A DNA stretch of 64,000 nucleotides, taken from contig NC_088786.1 in assembly GCF_949628265.1 (NCBI RefSeq), positions 24,015,681 to 24,079,680 on the forward strand. Reading direction: 5' to 3'. The position numbers and the translations under genes are program-made. Below the pieces are notes generated by a model. The model had not been told where the DNA came from, searched no databases, and saw nothing but the letters and a program-made list of their open reading frames with translations. Positions within the stretch are counted from its first letter, which is position 1. Every line of letters starts with the position of its first letter. Below, piece by piece: positions 12,501 to 25,365 of the stretch. Source of the stretch: Cloeon dipterum (lineage: Eukaryota; Arthropoda; Insecta; Ephemeroptera; Baetidae).

Positions 12501-14358
12501 ACAGCGTTTGCGACCAGCGTCGCGGAGACGTCAAGGGATCCATTCCCCTGGCCGTCGGTCTCACCGTCACCCTGTGCCACTTGCCATTCGTAAGTCTCCA
12601 AAAGGAAATAAATGCGCGTCAACTCAGAAATCAGATCAATCCTAGCTTAGTTGTAAGCTTTATTGCAGTCAGTGCACTGCTTTAATCATACCTTTTAATC
12701 CGACTGAGTTGGTTTTTACCGTCTGTCAAAAGAACAAAAAACAAGAATGCATTAAAATATTTTAAACCTTACACGAATCCGTTAGAATGATTATTATAAA
12801 ATGATTTCACACGGAAAACTTAAAATATTTGAGTCATTCGTCATCGTAAATATTTATCTAATCAACATTGTAAATAACATTCCTTCTAAAATATTACTCT
12901 GCAATCATTTCAATGGTCGGATTTGGGGCAATCGCTTTTCCTAGCATTCGGCAACCTATCCGATCAAAGGCAAACACAGCTTATTGCATCCAAATCACGA
13001 CACCGCATTAAAGAGAGCCTATCTTGATTACACAGGCGACGTGATTCGAATTTATAAGTAATGTGCTAGGCAGATGCGTCACCTTCGTCGCGCGGCAAAC
13101 AGAGCACGTTGTGTAAAAGAGCAAACAGACGCAGAATTTGGGGCTATCTGCGTAAATATTGCATATATGCACCTCCAAACTCCAAAAGAGCGCGGCTGAT
13201 TTATTTACTCGCGCGGCGAGCGGAATAATTATGTGTTGTAGAGGAGAATATTTCATCGTGAAAGTGCTTGGATTCATTCCGGCGTGCGCGGCGCTGCTTT
13301 TATGAATGAATATAACCAAAAATAAAGAGAGTCAAGGTCCAGCTCGCCGAGAGAAAAATCAGCTCGCTCCTCTGCCACATTATTTTAGCCTAAATGCACG
13401 AGGTGAGATGCGCACGTGCAATTATCTCTGCTTAAGTGGAACGCGCATTAGTTTTGAGACGGTCAAAATGGGTTAAATCATTATCACCGTCAGAACTGAC
13501 GCAAATGGCAATGGATAGACGGCTCAATTTATTTCGCGTGCAAGTAATATTTTCCGATTGAAAAGTGCACAACTGCCAGGTGTTAGTTATCATGTCAATT
13601 TTAAAGGAAACATGTTCATTCACGCACACGGTAATTATTACTTTTCGCAGATCAACTACACCGGCTCTAGCATGAACCCCGCCAGAACCTTTGGACCCGC
13701 TGTCGTTACCGGCTTCTGGGACAACCACTGGGTGAGTTAGAATTGATCAAAAGAATTATCATGACGAAATTAACAATCCTCGTCCGACTTGAATATCTTT
13801 TGATTTGTCGACGTTTCAGCGACTTGTTCGCTTTGTAGTACCTTTTTTATTTTATTTGTTGACCGGTGAAATGAATAAATTAGAATCAATAAATTGCTCA
13901 TTAAAAATTTTAACATTTTGTACGTGTCCAATTTGAAAATCGAAAACACGAAAAGTTTTAAAATTTGGCTTGAATGTAATAATAGCTAGCAAAATATTGA
14001 TATATACAGTCAACTTAACTAAGATTTCTTAACTTTTTAACATAAATTCAATGAACATTCTCGTAGACAAAAACAATTTGTAATTTCAAGCAGAACTGTT
14101 TGTCTTCTTAACCCAATTTAAAATTTTTTTCTAATAAAAGAGTGGTTAACATTTCCTGTGCAGCACCACTTTGTTTAGAGAACAACATTTTTGGCTTGTT
14201 TTGTTCAAGGAAAGAAATATAAATTATGAATGTTTGCCTGCGTGTTGCAGATTTACTGGGCTGGCCCCATCACCGGCGGCGTCGTCGCCGGCATTATGTA
14301 CAAGCTGCTGTTCAAGGTGCGAAAGGGCGACGGAGAGGCCAACTCTTACGACTTTTAG
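580..14358 (+). CDS. Drip: Aquaporin, Drip-like water channel (5 exons)
   Basis: Coding exons are 580-804, 11751-11894, 12380-12589, 13651-13731 and 14251-14358; all introns are phase 0 with GT-AG ends. The product is 255 aa, a normal MIP-family length. The NPA boxes are N86-P87-A88 ([10 protein letters not shown]) and N202-P203-A204 ([12 protein letters not shown]). The inferred selectivity filter is F66, H190, S199 and R205, the pattern of water-selective channels; S199 replaces the mercury-sensitive Cys of AQP1. The C-terminus [14 protein letters not shown] closely resembles Drosophila Drip, which supports orthology to Drip rather than to aquaglyceroporins. It should form six-helix tetrameric water pores in the plasma membrane of epithelia. 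The start at 580 is chosen because the upstream in-frame extension has no ATG. An AATAAA lies at 14378-14383. The first intron, 10.9 kb, is very large compared with the others. Confidence 0.93.
8178..8198 (+). promoter_or_regulatory. Intronic TATA box followed by a palindromic CRE
   Basis: TATATAAAAG at 8178-8187 is followed after one base by the perfect palindrome GTGACGTCAC at 8189-8198, which contains the full cAMP response element TGACGTCA. It lies in a GC-rich block inside aquaporin intron 1. It could be an intronic promoter or an enhancer bound by CREB/ATF-type factors. A transcript starting here could not encode a whole aquaporin because helices 1-2 lie upstream. Confidence 0.35.
10395..10418. 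repeat. Perfect 9-bp inverted repeat with 6-bp spacer
   Basis: GACGTTATA at 10395-10403 and its exact reverse complement TATAACGTC at 10410-10418 flank a GTTAAA spacer. The two half-sites could be a dimeric transcription-factor site or a small hairpin. Its function is unknown. Confidence 0.5.
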
Positions 14359-17300
14359 ACTTTCCAGCTTTACGCATAATAAAAGAGTGAATACAAGCTC
14401 GCAGGGATAGATCTTCGTAATTTTAATTGCGGCTGCGTGCACTGGTCGATCGGCTACAATTGCTTTTATACTATTTTTTGCTGCCGTTCCCCACCCAGTG
14501 CATTTTTAATTTATTGTACATGTTTTAACAGTTCACACCTAACGTCTGGTCTCGCGCACCAGCAATGCACTTTTTCCGTGTGTCTGCACTTGCATATTCT
14601 TGGCGTATTGATGCTCGTGCACGCAGTCGCATATGATTATTATCATATAATTTGTTTATGTAGATCTACGCAGATTTGAAATTATGTTCTTAAAATGTGC
14701 AAAGTGAGGCTGCAACGTGTAGTAAATTGTAGTTCAGCGCCGCTATATGAGAAAGAAAACCTGCCAAAGCTGCAAAATGAATTAGATCAACACACACTCT
14801 CAGTGCAGGCCGAAATTTTAAAAACTTGTGTGATTTGTGACACTTCCGTCTAGTTGTAAGGGAAAGTGAGAAGAGTGAAAGACATTATCACGCCACACTG
14901 TGTAAATATGAAATTCGAAATTTGTGTGCGTGTCTTTGAACCTGTGAGAGCGAATCAATGTGGAAGGAATCGAGAATCGTATCAAAAGTGGCACCGCGCG
15001 CGTCGTTTCGGAGAGAAAAAGAGCCTGACCTTGGTGGTTTGTACCTGAGGAGATAATTCCCAAGCCACTCTCGTGCTGATCTGGAGTACATAATATGGTC
15101 GGTCATTATTACGTCACTTGACCCCCTTTTGCATCGCCACCCCGGGGGCATTTTAGTAACCTCCCAGTCAGTAAAAGTAAGAGACATTTTTCAGCGCGCA
15201 AGACGATCAGTTCGCAACGCGATATTCCCGACGAAAAGTGAGATGCGCTATAGCTGATTGCGTTTCGATCAATTCCACACACGCACTTCATTAACTTCTC
15301 GTGACGCAAGCGAAATTTTCGTGACCGCAGAAAGTTTGTGACAAATCAGGTCTCATTAAACTCGTTTTCTTGTGACTCGCTCATGTATCAGCGCGGCTCG
15401 CGGCTGGCGCGCTCAAAAGTCAATGACTGCGTCACACTTTAATACTGTAACACGGTCAATTTTCTTCTTGATTGACACGCAAGAGAATTTTGAAACACGT
15501 ATGATTTGACTTTTGATCGATCTGAAACGTTCTGGATAGAGTGAATGGTTTAATGTAAATAGCGGTGCAGAAGAAAAGCGTGTTTCAAGCTTGGATGTGT
15601 GATATTGTTATATAATGCGGAACGTCCCAAATCACTCAAAGTACATTTCTGATAATTTGGAATATTATTCATCGCTGCAAACACCAAATAGTACACTCAT
15701 CTGATTATCAATAGTAGCGGATATGTATTTGTTAGAAATGCCTATTGAAGCTCTACTTTTTATTGTGAAAAGGATATTGTGATTCACGACTGTGCGGTCG
15801 TTCCCTTCTGTTCAGACCACGTTTTCGACAAATATCTATGCTAAAAAGTGGATTTTTATTGTAAATTAAGTGAATATGTGCGGTAATAAATCATCTTAAA
15901 AGCTAAAATCTTATCTTTCATTTACGCCATTCAAAATCGCGCCTGGGCTAAACGGCATTGGCCGTAACTTAGGCTGTCCCTAATTATACGCGCTGAATTT
16001 ATTGGAGGCAAATTAACGCCGGCACAAAGAGCACTTTCGTTTCGCGAATCATCACCTCTCGTCAATGCACTCTAGCCCATCGCATGCTCGCCCTTGGCTT
16101 ATTAAAATATGTGAATCAAACTAAGGTATGAATTTGAATGCCCACTCCCTCCGCCTGGCTTGTTGCACAATGGCGTGCAGAGATATGCATACTGATGGCT
16201 GATGATGATGAGATGATGCTGGGCTTTTTCTTTCAAAAGTTTACATCATGTAGCAGGACGAGTTGATTATTTATTCAAGGCGGCGAGGCCACATGTAATC
16301 AAATTGGCAAACCCCAGTCTACTTGTGCAAATATGCATGGACTAATTTCTATTAATTTGTAAGATGGAGAGACAGATCAGAGGTTTTAAATTAATTAAGA
16401 GAAGTGGACTCACGTTTGATCTATGGAAGGTGTGAAACCAGCACCAAAACAATTAATTATATCCACCCAAAAGCTTCTAAAATTAGTTCGAGCTGTCTTA
16501 ATCGCGTAATATAAATGCTGAATTACACTCACGCATAAATCAAGTTAGCGCACCCAGGAGTTGCTGAATGGGTTTGTGCTGTTGCTATAGTCTGGTCCCA
16601 TTACTTGTTTTAAATGAAAGACAAAACATGCTGAGATCGAGTAACTTTAAATATCAAAATCGTGCTATCTTACAAAAGTAATATGACAATGTGCAATGTG
16701 TCTGATTAGATCAGCCTCTAAAGGGAAATCTACTTTTATTCTCGCTTGTTTAGGTTTGAGTTTATGGCAGAGGGTTGGAGAGGTGTCAAGCCATAAATGT
16801 GACCTCTCCGTCGTTGATCGATAAAACTTAAGTGTGCAATGTATGCATTCTTTAAACAAAACAGCTGGCTGACACGCAATGAAAACATTGTTCCCACGCC
16901 TAAAGGCGCCGTATGCCGACTCATACTTTATGGCAGTTGTCGGATATTTTTAATTATTTATGCTACAATTTTAAATTAAAAGCAAAAGCTGGATTTCCTT
17001 ATTTCATCATTGGTTTCCAATTTATTACTTCAACAACTTTTTAATAAACAATAAATGGGATAAATCATGATCAACGCTTTCATTTAATTTATCATCACAA
17101 ATAAGCATAACACCTTTTATGTGATTTACTACTTGAATAAAAATATCACCTTTGAATAAAATTTAAGCAAAATTGCAAAACGCAAACAAAATTGCCATAA
17201 ATATGAATTCCGTAAGAGGCAAGAGCTATTAAAAAGAAAGTTCAATTCAATATATTGGTATGAATTAGAAGAGATCGATTTTGAAGGAATGAACATCAGA

Positions 17301-20300
17301 AGATTTTTTGCTCTGAACAGATTGCTTGCTTGGACATTGCATTTGAATAAATTTGGTTTGCAGCTCTATCTACTTTCGCCTCAGCAGACATGGCAAACAA
17401 GTGGCAGAGAGAGGACCATGCAGCTGATGCGGATTTATCTGTATGAAACTGGAGCACATCAAATTACGCTTTCCTCGTTTGCACGGCTTGTGTCACCTGC
17501 CACTGATTAATGTAAAAATGCACGGTTATCATAAAATTATGAAACGAAATTCAATGGGAAAAGCACTCTCGTGCGTTCGGCCAAGCTGCTATGCCCTTAA
17601 TTGATTATCCTTAGCTGTAGAATCATAAGCAGGGAAATACAAACGCTGGCAGGTAGTACCATAACTTTTGATGCAATATTTACTCTGCTACAGTGAGAAG
17701 TCGCACGCTCTTATAATACACTGTTTGTGATAGTGTGATAGTACACATAATCGTGGCTAGAAACCCAATCTGCGAGCTTGACTGTCGTGCCGAGCGAAAT
17801 AATAAATTGTTCATGTTTAATCTGCCGATCTCCCTCACTCGGGCGGCCACTCTCCGATCTGCTGCGTCGTTGGCACCTGCCATCAAAATAATGTTTCTAT
17901 TTTGAGCACTTGTTGAGAAAAAGTGAAAGACAATCGCTTTTTGTGTCTACTAGTTTGGCCGCACGCTGTTCCGTTTCTCGCCGCTTGTCTCTTCGAATCA
18001 AACAACGTGCGTTGTGCAAGATCTTGCGGCTGGGAAGAGCAAATATACTTGTGGAATTAGCATAATGAGAAATACTGGGTGCAGTTCGATTTCTCCCAAA
18101 ATATCTCGATCGGTTTTATCGCAGAAAGAACGCTATCATTATGCGTCAAAATTAATCTGACAGTGGAAACAAGACTAACAACTGGCGTGTGAACTTAATC
18201 TATGAGTTTCATACTGGAGAAATCAAATTTAAATATTAAATATATGGCCGACTCCCAAATCTAGTTGCATAAATTGGTCCTAAATGCTCAATATTTGTTG
18301 TTTCTATTCCGTTAAAATATGAACAGTAGACTAAAAGCTAATGAACACACGTATCACAATATCTCCCTAACAAATACAAAGTTCGAACTTCCACAGCCGA
18401 AATTTCTCTTCCAGAAATAATTTGGTCGGTATACAAATCAATTCAATTCTAAAATAATTATCCCATTTTTCCGAAATACTTTCTATATACCCAACCAGTA
18501 CCGACTTTTGGATTGGTATAGCAGCTATTGGTTGAAACCATTAACGTTTCCAAGTTTGCGAAGCGTTATTTGCGACATTATTTGCCTTTGTTAGTCGTTG
18601 AGCGATTGTGCGTACAAAAAACTCTCACAGGCGGCAATTGAATGAAATTTCCACTGAGTTTAACTCTATCTCCCATCTCTGCGGCTGAAGTATTTTGTGG
18701 TTACGCGTGTTCTCCACATTCGTTACATCCCTGATTGGATGAGAGATTGATTAATGTATTATGAAAACTCGGTGATGGTGCTGTGCAGGTTCTCGTATGG
18801 ATTCCGTGTCTACTACCAGGCTCACTGAAAGTCGCACCATTTCAATTTTGATGTATTGAGACTGACAGGATTCTTGTCTGTTCGCCAAATTGCCAAAAAC
18901 CATATATCTGAGAGTTAGTTGAATACCGTTAATTCTCATACCTGTGCTTAACTGAGAAATACTTACCTTTTTAAAATGAGGAATCAATTACAGTTTTAAT
19001 GATGCGCGATCTTTTTTAACAAAAAAGGTATAATTATCTTTTCTATAAAATGAATCAATATCAATTACTTTAAAGACAAAATTTTACCTGGGTGATTTAA
19101 AAAGTAACGAAATCATACCGTGAAATTCGTTGATATTTATTTATTTTTTAATTATTCCAATTCCTGTCATCACAAATCAATAATAAATTTCACCTTCCTT
19201 CTCATAATCAGTTTTTATAACACAGATTTTGTTAAATTACGATTCAGTGTGACATTCTTTCTGCTGCATATCAAGTACGTCTTGTTAGGTGAAATGAATC
19301 ATTTCATATTTAATTGTATGCATATTCTAATGTCACAAAGTAGTGAGAATGTGATCACAATCTCGCTTTCTTCAGACCGTCTCAAGTAAAGTTCGAGCTA
19401 CTAAAGTTTCATTGACATGTCTGACTGCTAGCTTTGTCATTGTGTGCAAGAAACATGTGATAGCAATCACGTCTAATCGTATTGACATTTTTGCATCTAG
19501 TGGTGTGAAAGGTGAGACACTTGACTAGCCTACACGTTTAAGTAAATGTAATAAATAAAATTTGAAATAGATATCAAATTTAATTATTGGTATAGGAGAA
19601 ACTTGCAAGAGTTTTGATTCAAACGCAAATATCAAAGTGCGATTTCAAACCCCTTTTATTTGTGCGATTAAGTGTGTGAGAGTTGCTTTCAAGAAAGTTC
19701 ATTTGAAACAGATAAGTCTGAATTCGGAGGTAAGTTTTGTTAAGCTATACCAACAGAATCAACTTTACAACGATATCAAAGGATGCTGATTATAGAGTTA
19801 AAAAGAGGCTTTGAGATAGGCAACGTGCACTCTAGGAATGTCACGCGGTATGCATAACTCACGAAACTCTGTTAGCCATTGTCAGGACAATATAAAGTAA
19901 AATGAACTAAAAAAGTTTGTTAAATATTTTACAATTAATTCACTATGCCATACAAATCGCGCCATTTACCCAAATATTACTTCGGAGAAGAGACCTTTTT
20001 TGCTTAATTGAGTTTAAAAAATCTTGAAAATCTTTTAAATATCTGATCACATTCTGCGCTTTGATAAATATTTCTGGAATATTTGCACCGTAATTTCTAC
20101 TCAAGGAAACTTTGATGTCGCGTGCCATTAACTTTTTTCTAGAGCAAACAGCCCATATCCAAAACTCGAATGAATCAGTTTTCAAATAATCACGCTCCAC
20201 ATAGAGTTGCATGTTCTCATGTGGTGGATTAAATTTGCGCTAGGTTCAGCTAAAGAGGGCTGAATTACTCAAAACATGGTGCTTGGCTAAAATTTTTATG

Positions 20301-20739
20301 ATTTTTAGGGCAAATTAAAATTTGCGAATTTCATAAATTATTATCAATTTTGCCGAGAATGTCAGAGGCCTTTTGCTTTGGTGATCATGACGAGAGAAAT
20401 TTGTGAATGAATTACTGAATCGTAATTTTTGTGATTCAGAGAGTTATTATAGCTACCGGCTAAGTTGCAATTGACACCGGCTAGAAAAAATTCAGAGAAA
20501 TATTAAAATTTGACCGTCAGAAATTCTTAAAAGCATATTTAAAATTTTTGATCTCGTATGTTGTCTCATGTCCTTGGCATTTAATAATCACGTGGGTCTA
20601 GATATTGAGCGTACGTCACATGACCGGCCGGTTTCATTGGTTTCGCTTGATGTTTTGAGCGGCAGCCAGAGCGCAGTCCTCTACGTGAGTGTTGCCAGGC
20701 GCCACCAAATGCACACCCAAATCGAAATCTCAATTCGGA
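14359..20739. other. Intergenic stretch, 6.4 kb, no supported gene
   Basis: Beyond the aquaporin polyadenylation signal the sequence is AT-rich with only short chance ORFs. A (GAT)n-like microsatellite lies near 16196-16222. The one ATG-started ORF with protein-like composition is at 20212-19943 on the minus strand (89 codons), and it matches no family I recognise. Small non-coding RNA genes cannot be excluded by eye. Confidence 0.5.
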
Positions 20740-22473
20740 ATGGAGAATTTTGACTACGTGGTGATTGGATCTGGTAATGACAATGACGTTTTCATTAAAA
20801 AACAGGCACACGTTTGACCAAACAGATCAATTTTTACAGGCATCGAGGGTTCGTGGACCGCATATCAGCTCATTCGAGATGCCAAAAGAAAAGCGTCGGT
20901 TTTGCTCTTGGAGCGCTTTCCACTGCCACACAGCCGCGGCAGTTCCCACGGGCAAACGAGAATAATCAGGCACGCTTACCCCGAGGACTTCCACACTGCG
21001 TTGATGCCACAGGCTTTTTCAGAGTGGAAACAACTGGAAAAGGACTCAGGAGAACGATTGCTCATGTAAAATTTAAAAACTTTTGAATCTCTAAGCAATG
21101 TGGTACTCAAATTTATTTAATATTTAAATTAAATAGAAGATGAGTTACACGCATTTGGCTAGACTAACCACGATGGAGTATTTTTAAGTATGGGAAAAAT
21201 ATCAAATGCCGAACATGTTAATTTCTAATTTTAAATTTAACCATTCTTTAAACAAAACTGCTGTTTTAAACCGCAGACCGAAGTCTCTGCTGTGCGTAGC
21301 CGATGAAACCGGGTATGGAGGCCTGGACAACACGATCTCACGATTGCGAGAAGAGCAGGCGAAAGGAGGAAATGAAATTTCGTTCAAAGAGCTGTCGTTC
21401 CAGGATTTGGCTCGTGAATTCCCTCAAGCTTCATTTTCACCAAACCACCGCGGCTGCGTTGAGTACAGCGCTGGAATTCTTCTCGCAGACAAATGCTTGG
21501 CCACAGTTCAGGTCTGTAATTGTAACAAATTCTTGATCGTATTAATCTCGAGAATATTTTTTGGTAAATATAGGCGCAATTCAAAAGGCTCGGCGGTACG
21601 ATAAAAGACGGATTTGTTGTAACCTCAATCGTGCCCGGGGAGCGAGTACAGGTCAAAGGCCAGCACGAGGGCAAGGATAGCACAGTGGTGACAGGAAAGC
21701 TTGCCATTTGCAGTGGGCCGTGGGCCAAAAAATTGCTAGAGCCACTTTTGGACAGGAGTAAAATTGAATTTCTATCGTGAGAATTGCGGTAAAATAATCT
21801 GACCAACAGAAATTCCCTTGAAAACACTGAGAGTGCCTGTTTTCTACTGGAAGATAAAGGAAAATGGCCCAGGGATGATTCCTGCTTCGTACATTGATCA
21901 CGGAGCGGGAGAGTTCTGGGGAATTCCCGAGCTGGAATACAAGGGCTTAATAAAGGTTGACTGTGTTTTTAATGGAAAATAATGCTCAGTTTTAAGTTAA
22001 CTCGACAATTGAAGCTCTGCAGCCACAGTACTGCGGACGAGGCTGATCCCGACGACCGCGACAAAGCCTTTGAGCACCCAAACCACCAAGAGCTGACAAA
22101 TTACGTCAAAAAACACTTTCCTGGGCTGGAGGATACTCCTTCAATTATTGAAACCTGCATGTACACGGTATCAAACGATATTTAATAAAATTACACTGTT
22201 TAATTAATTTTATAATATAATTTGCAGGTTTCTCCTGACAACGTGAGCATAATTGACAATATTCCTGGGGACCCAAGAATCGCATTTGCTTGTGGATTTT
22301 CTGGTATGCGCTCGACAGTTTCACAGATTAATTGTTCTACAAATTAAATTTTACTTCTCTCAGGTACCGGATTCAAAAAAGGACCTTGTGTAGGACTCAT
22401 GCTGAAACAGTTGTTGAACCCTGAGGATAAACAAGACTTTGACATGAAGCCTTTTTCGCTGAAGAGATTCTAA
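20740..22473 (+). CDS. PIPOX: Peroxisomal sarcosine/pipecolate oxidase paralog 1
   Basis: Exons are 20740-20773, 20840-21065, 21277-21511, 21574-21757, 21810-21955, 22015-22167, 22228-22303 and 22364-22473; the product is 387 aa, like human PIPOX (390). The family uses covalently bound FAD to oxidise N-methyl or cyclic amino acids such as sarcosine and L-pipecolate, releasing hydrogen peroxide. The dinucleotide-binding motif GSGIEG is at residues 10-15. The [13 protein letters not shown] block matches the substrate and flavin contact region of monomeric sarcosine oxidase. K275 aligns with the oxygen-activating lysine. C323 in ETCMYT aligns with the Cys that links FAD. The protein ends in LKRF, with no PTS1-type tripeptide, so peroxisomal import is doubtful. 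It is the first of three tandem copies. AATAAA lies at 22498-22503. Confidence 0.93.
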
Positions 22474-22677
22474 CTATTTGTTGTCACTGCATACAAAAAT
22501 AAATTTTTAACATTCACCTTCAATTGATCGATATCTATATGTGGTTCTCATAAATGATATTTTTGTGTGAAGCGTGTGCTGTGATAAGTGAGTATATCTT
22601 GAAAGATAAAATTATCGTCCTCAAATATAAGGAGGGTTGATATGGTAATTCTTATGTGCAGCCAGATTGTGGAGAGA

Positions 22678-24506
22678 ATGGAGCATTTTCAGTACATAGT
22701 CGTTGGTGCAGGTATATTATTGCTGGATATTTCCTCAATTTACGAGAGAAATAAATTTTTCATAAGGCTTTTATTGAACTTAATTTTGTATTTAGCTTCT
22801 CTTATGAATACTGTTCTGTCTGCATGCAATTTCAAATTGGCCCTACAATTTTGTTATCAAAATAGGAATCGAGGGATCATGGGCAGCATACCAAATAGTA
22901 AGGGACGAAGAAAAGCCGTCCGTTTTATTGCTGGAGCAATACCATTTGCCACACAACCGTGGAAGCTCGCACGGACAAAGCAGAATTATAAGACACGCTT
23001 ACGCCGAGAGCTTCCAGGCCGCTCTGATGCCGTATTCCTACAAAGAATGGAGGAAGCTCGAGAAGGACGCTGGGGTAGATCTCTTGGTGTAAGTAGAGTT
23101 ATTTAATTTTATTTGGGTGAACATTTATCACAAGGCAAGCTGATTCAGGAGCAGTGCCTGCTCGAAAGTTATATAAATTAAGCACTCTTAGTTTTCGTTT
23201 TTTGTATTAAAGGCATTAAAATCGAGTTTAAAAAAAAATAAATTCATATGCTTAATTTTTTAACATTTGTATTAAAAGATGAATTGTAATGAGACAGCTT
23301 TCATAAAATAGAAGCATATTTTAACCGATTTTATCTGAATCAATGCGCCACTTTTAGGACAAAACCACTACTTTGCGTATCTGACGAGACTGGTTATGAA
23401 AGAATGGACAGGACGCTCGCTTGCCTGAAGGAACTAAAGGAAAAGCCGGGATATGATGTTGCCTTTAAAGAGCTCAGCCCGGCAGAGTTGGCTGCAAATT
23501 TTCCGCAAGCAAAGTTTCCCAACAACCGAAGAGCATTTGTTGAATACAGTGCTGGAATTTTGTACGCCGACAAGTGTCTCATGGCGGTTCAAAACCAATT
23601 TCGGAAGCACGGCGGCGTCATCAGAGATGGATTTGAAGTTACTAGAATTATTCCTGGGAAAATCGTCGTGATCGAGGGTGTGTGCAAGGGCAGAACTGTC
23701 AAATTGACGGCAGACAAGGTGGCCCTTTGTCCAGGACCCTGGGCTAAAAAGATGGTCGAGCCACTTTTGAAGGGCATTCGTGAGTAGAGTGTATTTTATA
23801 TCTCCTTTCGATTAAATTTATTCCATCTTTAGGTTTGCCACTGAAGGTTTACAGGGTCCCTGTATATTATTGGAAAGTGAAAAAGAACGGCCCAGGCGTC
23901 ATCACGGCGATTTACAAAGATCTTGGCGCTGGAGACTTTTGGAGTATACCAGAAATCGAGTACAAAGATTTGGTCAAGGTATACTCCCTTCTTCTGAACG
24001 AGAAAATTTAATGTATTTATTAATAAGTAAAACAGTATAGCAGCAACTTGATTCTCTATGAAATCGACCCAGACAAAAGGGATTTAAACGCTGAGCAGAC
24101 CCAGCCGCCTCAGTTGGCTCGGCACCTAAGAGACCACTTTCCAGGAATGGAAGAAACGCCTTCCATTTTAGAAACGTGCATATATACCGTGAGCTTTTTA
24201 GAAAGTATTACGCGAATTTTTATTGTTTCCATTATTATTTATTACAGTCAACCCCTGATGAGGTGTTCATCCTTGATATCATTCCTGACAGTGCAAACAT
24301 CGCTTACGCGTGTGGATTCTCTGGTACAGCTTTATTTAATGTAAAAAATATCTCTTCTGAAATATGTGTGTGGTTTCACAGGGAGTGGATTTAAAAAAGC
24401 CCCGAGCGTTGGATTAATGTTGAAGGAAATATTAAAACCCCAAACAAAGATGAGCTTTGATGAGACACCATTTTCTGTGTCGCGATTCATGAAAAGCCAA
24501 CTTTAA
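22678..24506 (+). CDS. PIPOX: Peroxisomal sarcosine/pipecolate oxidase paralog 2
   Basis: Exons are 22678-22711, 22866-23088, 23358-23779, 23833-23978, 24036-24188, 24248-24323 and 24382-24506; the product is 392 aa. The start is set by alignment with the other copies (MEHFQYIVVGAG); an in-frame ATG at 22642 would add 12 residues. Exons 3 and 4 of the sister genes are one exon here, at exactly the same length and phase, so one intron is missing. Conserved features are the N-terminal GAGIEG flavin motif, the SSHGQSRIIRHAY block, K275 and the flavin-linking C323 in ETCIYT. The C-terminus is MKSQL; the last three residues S-Q-L resemble a weak PTS1 peroxisomal signal, absent from the two neighbours. 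AATAAA lies at 24750-24755. Confidence 0.92.
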
Positions 24507-25365
24507 AGACTTCAATGGTATCGCGGCACATGATTTCTTATTTGTCTGGAATGGAGCTATATTTTTAGCTCTACGACCATAATTGATTAAAGGAGGATTA
24601 CAAAGATCAAGTGTATTTAATTGATCAAATCCCATATGGCATGATACCACTTGTGATAATATTGCTCTCAGATAAAAGGGAAAGATCGGAAAGATAGTAT
24701 GCAAGGATTGAAAGTCAAGAGAACGAAAGGAACCCAAGCATTACTGTATAATAAAGCTTAAAATATGTATAATTGTTTTATCAAATGAGATTAAGACATT
24801 GAATTCACATATTTAAAATCCAAATAATTTTATGTCAGATTTACTCGCATATAAGCTGCCTTTTTCGAAATCTTTGAGTGGCGTAAAAATTATAAAATAA
24901 TTATTCTACCTCACTCGGGACAAAGACCAAAGGTTGTTTAAAAACATACCTGACACAATTTTAATATATTTCTCAATATTGTAGGAGTAACTAAAATCAT
25001 CCCTAAAAAACAAATTCATAATAACGTTCCTCTTCTCGCCTCAAAATATTCTATGGGCTACACTTGTCACAATTATCATGCGTATAGGCATATTAGTTAG
25101 GCATATTAGCGTAGGCTATATTAATTTAATTATACCTAAAAAAATAAAGTCACGCAATGTTAAATTAAGCTTTTATTTACACGAGACGTGATAAGCAAGA
25201 TTTTGTCAACGACTTGAGTATACTGGCTCTCCCCCTCCCCCCCCCCACCCCGAAAGATAAAATGCAAAAAATCGATTCGGTCCACCAGATGCTGCAAGTG
25301 TGTTCAGCGAATGCCTTCTCAGTATATATATTTCAACTCCCGCCGTTGAGACGAGAAGCATAAAT
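24507..25365. other. Intergenic gap between PIPOX copies 2 and 3
   Basis: This gap carries the 3' UTR and poly(A) signal of copy 2 and then AT-rich DNA. Within it are a 13-base tandem duplication at 25085-25110 and a C-rich tract at 25228-25251. A TATATATA-like stretch near 25323-25331 lies about 35 bases before the ATG of copy 3 and could be part of its promoter. No coding potential was seen. Confidence 0.5.
25085..25123. repeat. 13-bp tandem repeat, two copies plus a decayed third
   Basis: TAGGCATATTAGT (25085-25097) is followed directly by TAGGCATATTAGC (25098-25110) and then by a related but decayed GTAGGCTATATTA (25111-25123). This is a simple local duplication, with no function evident. 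Confidence 0.5.

Noticed and set aside
21384-21901. Minus-strand ORFs of up to 147 codons
   Set aside because: They are antisense shadows of PIPOX copy 1 exons 3-5.
22642-22677. Upstream in-frame ATG for PIPOX copy 2
   Set aside because: It would place 12 extra residues before the flavin-binding strand, which both sister copies lack; kept only as an alternative.
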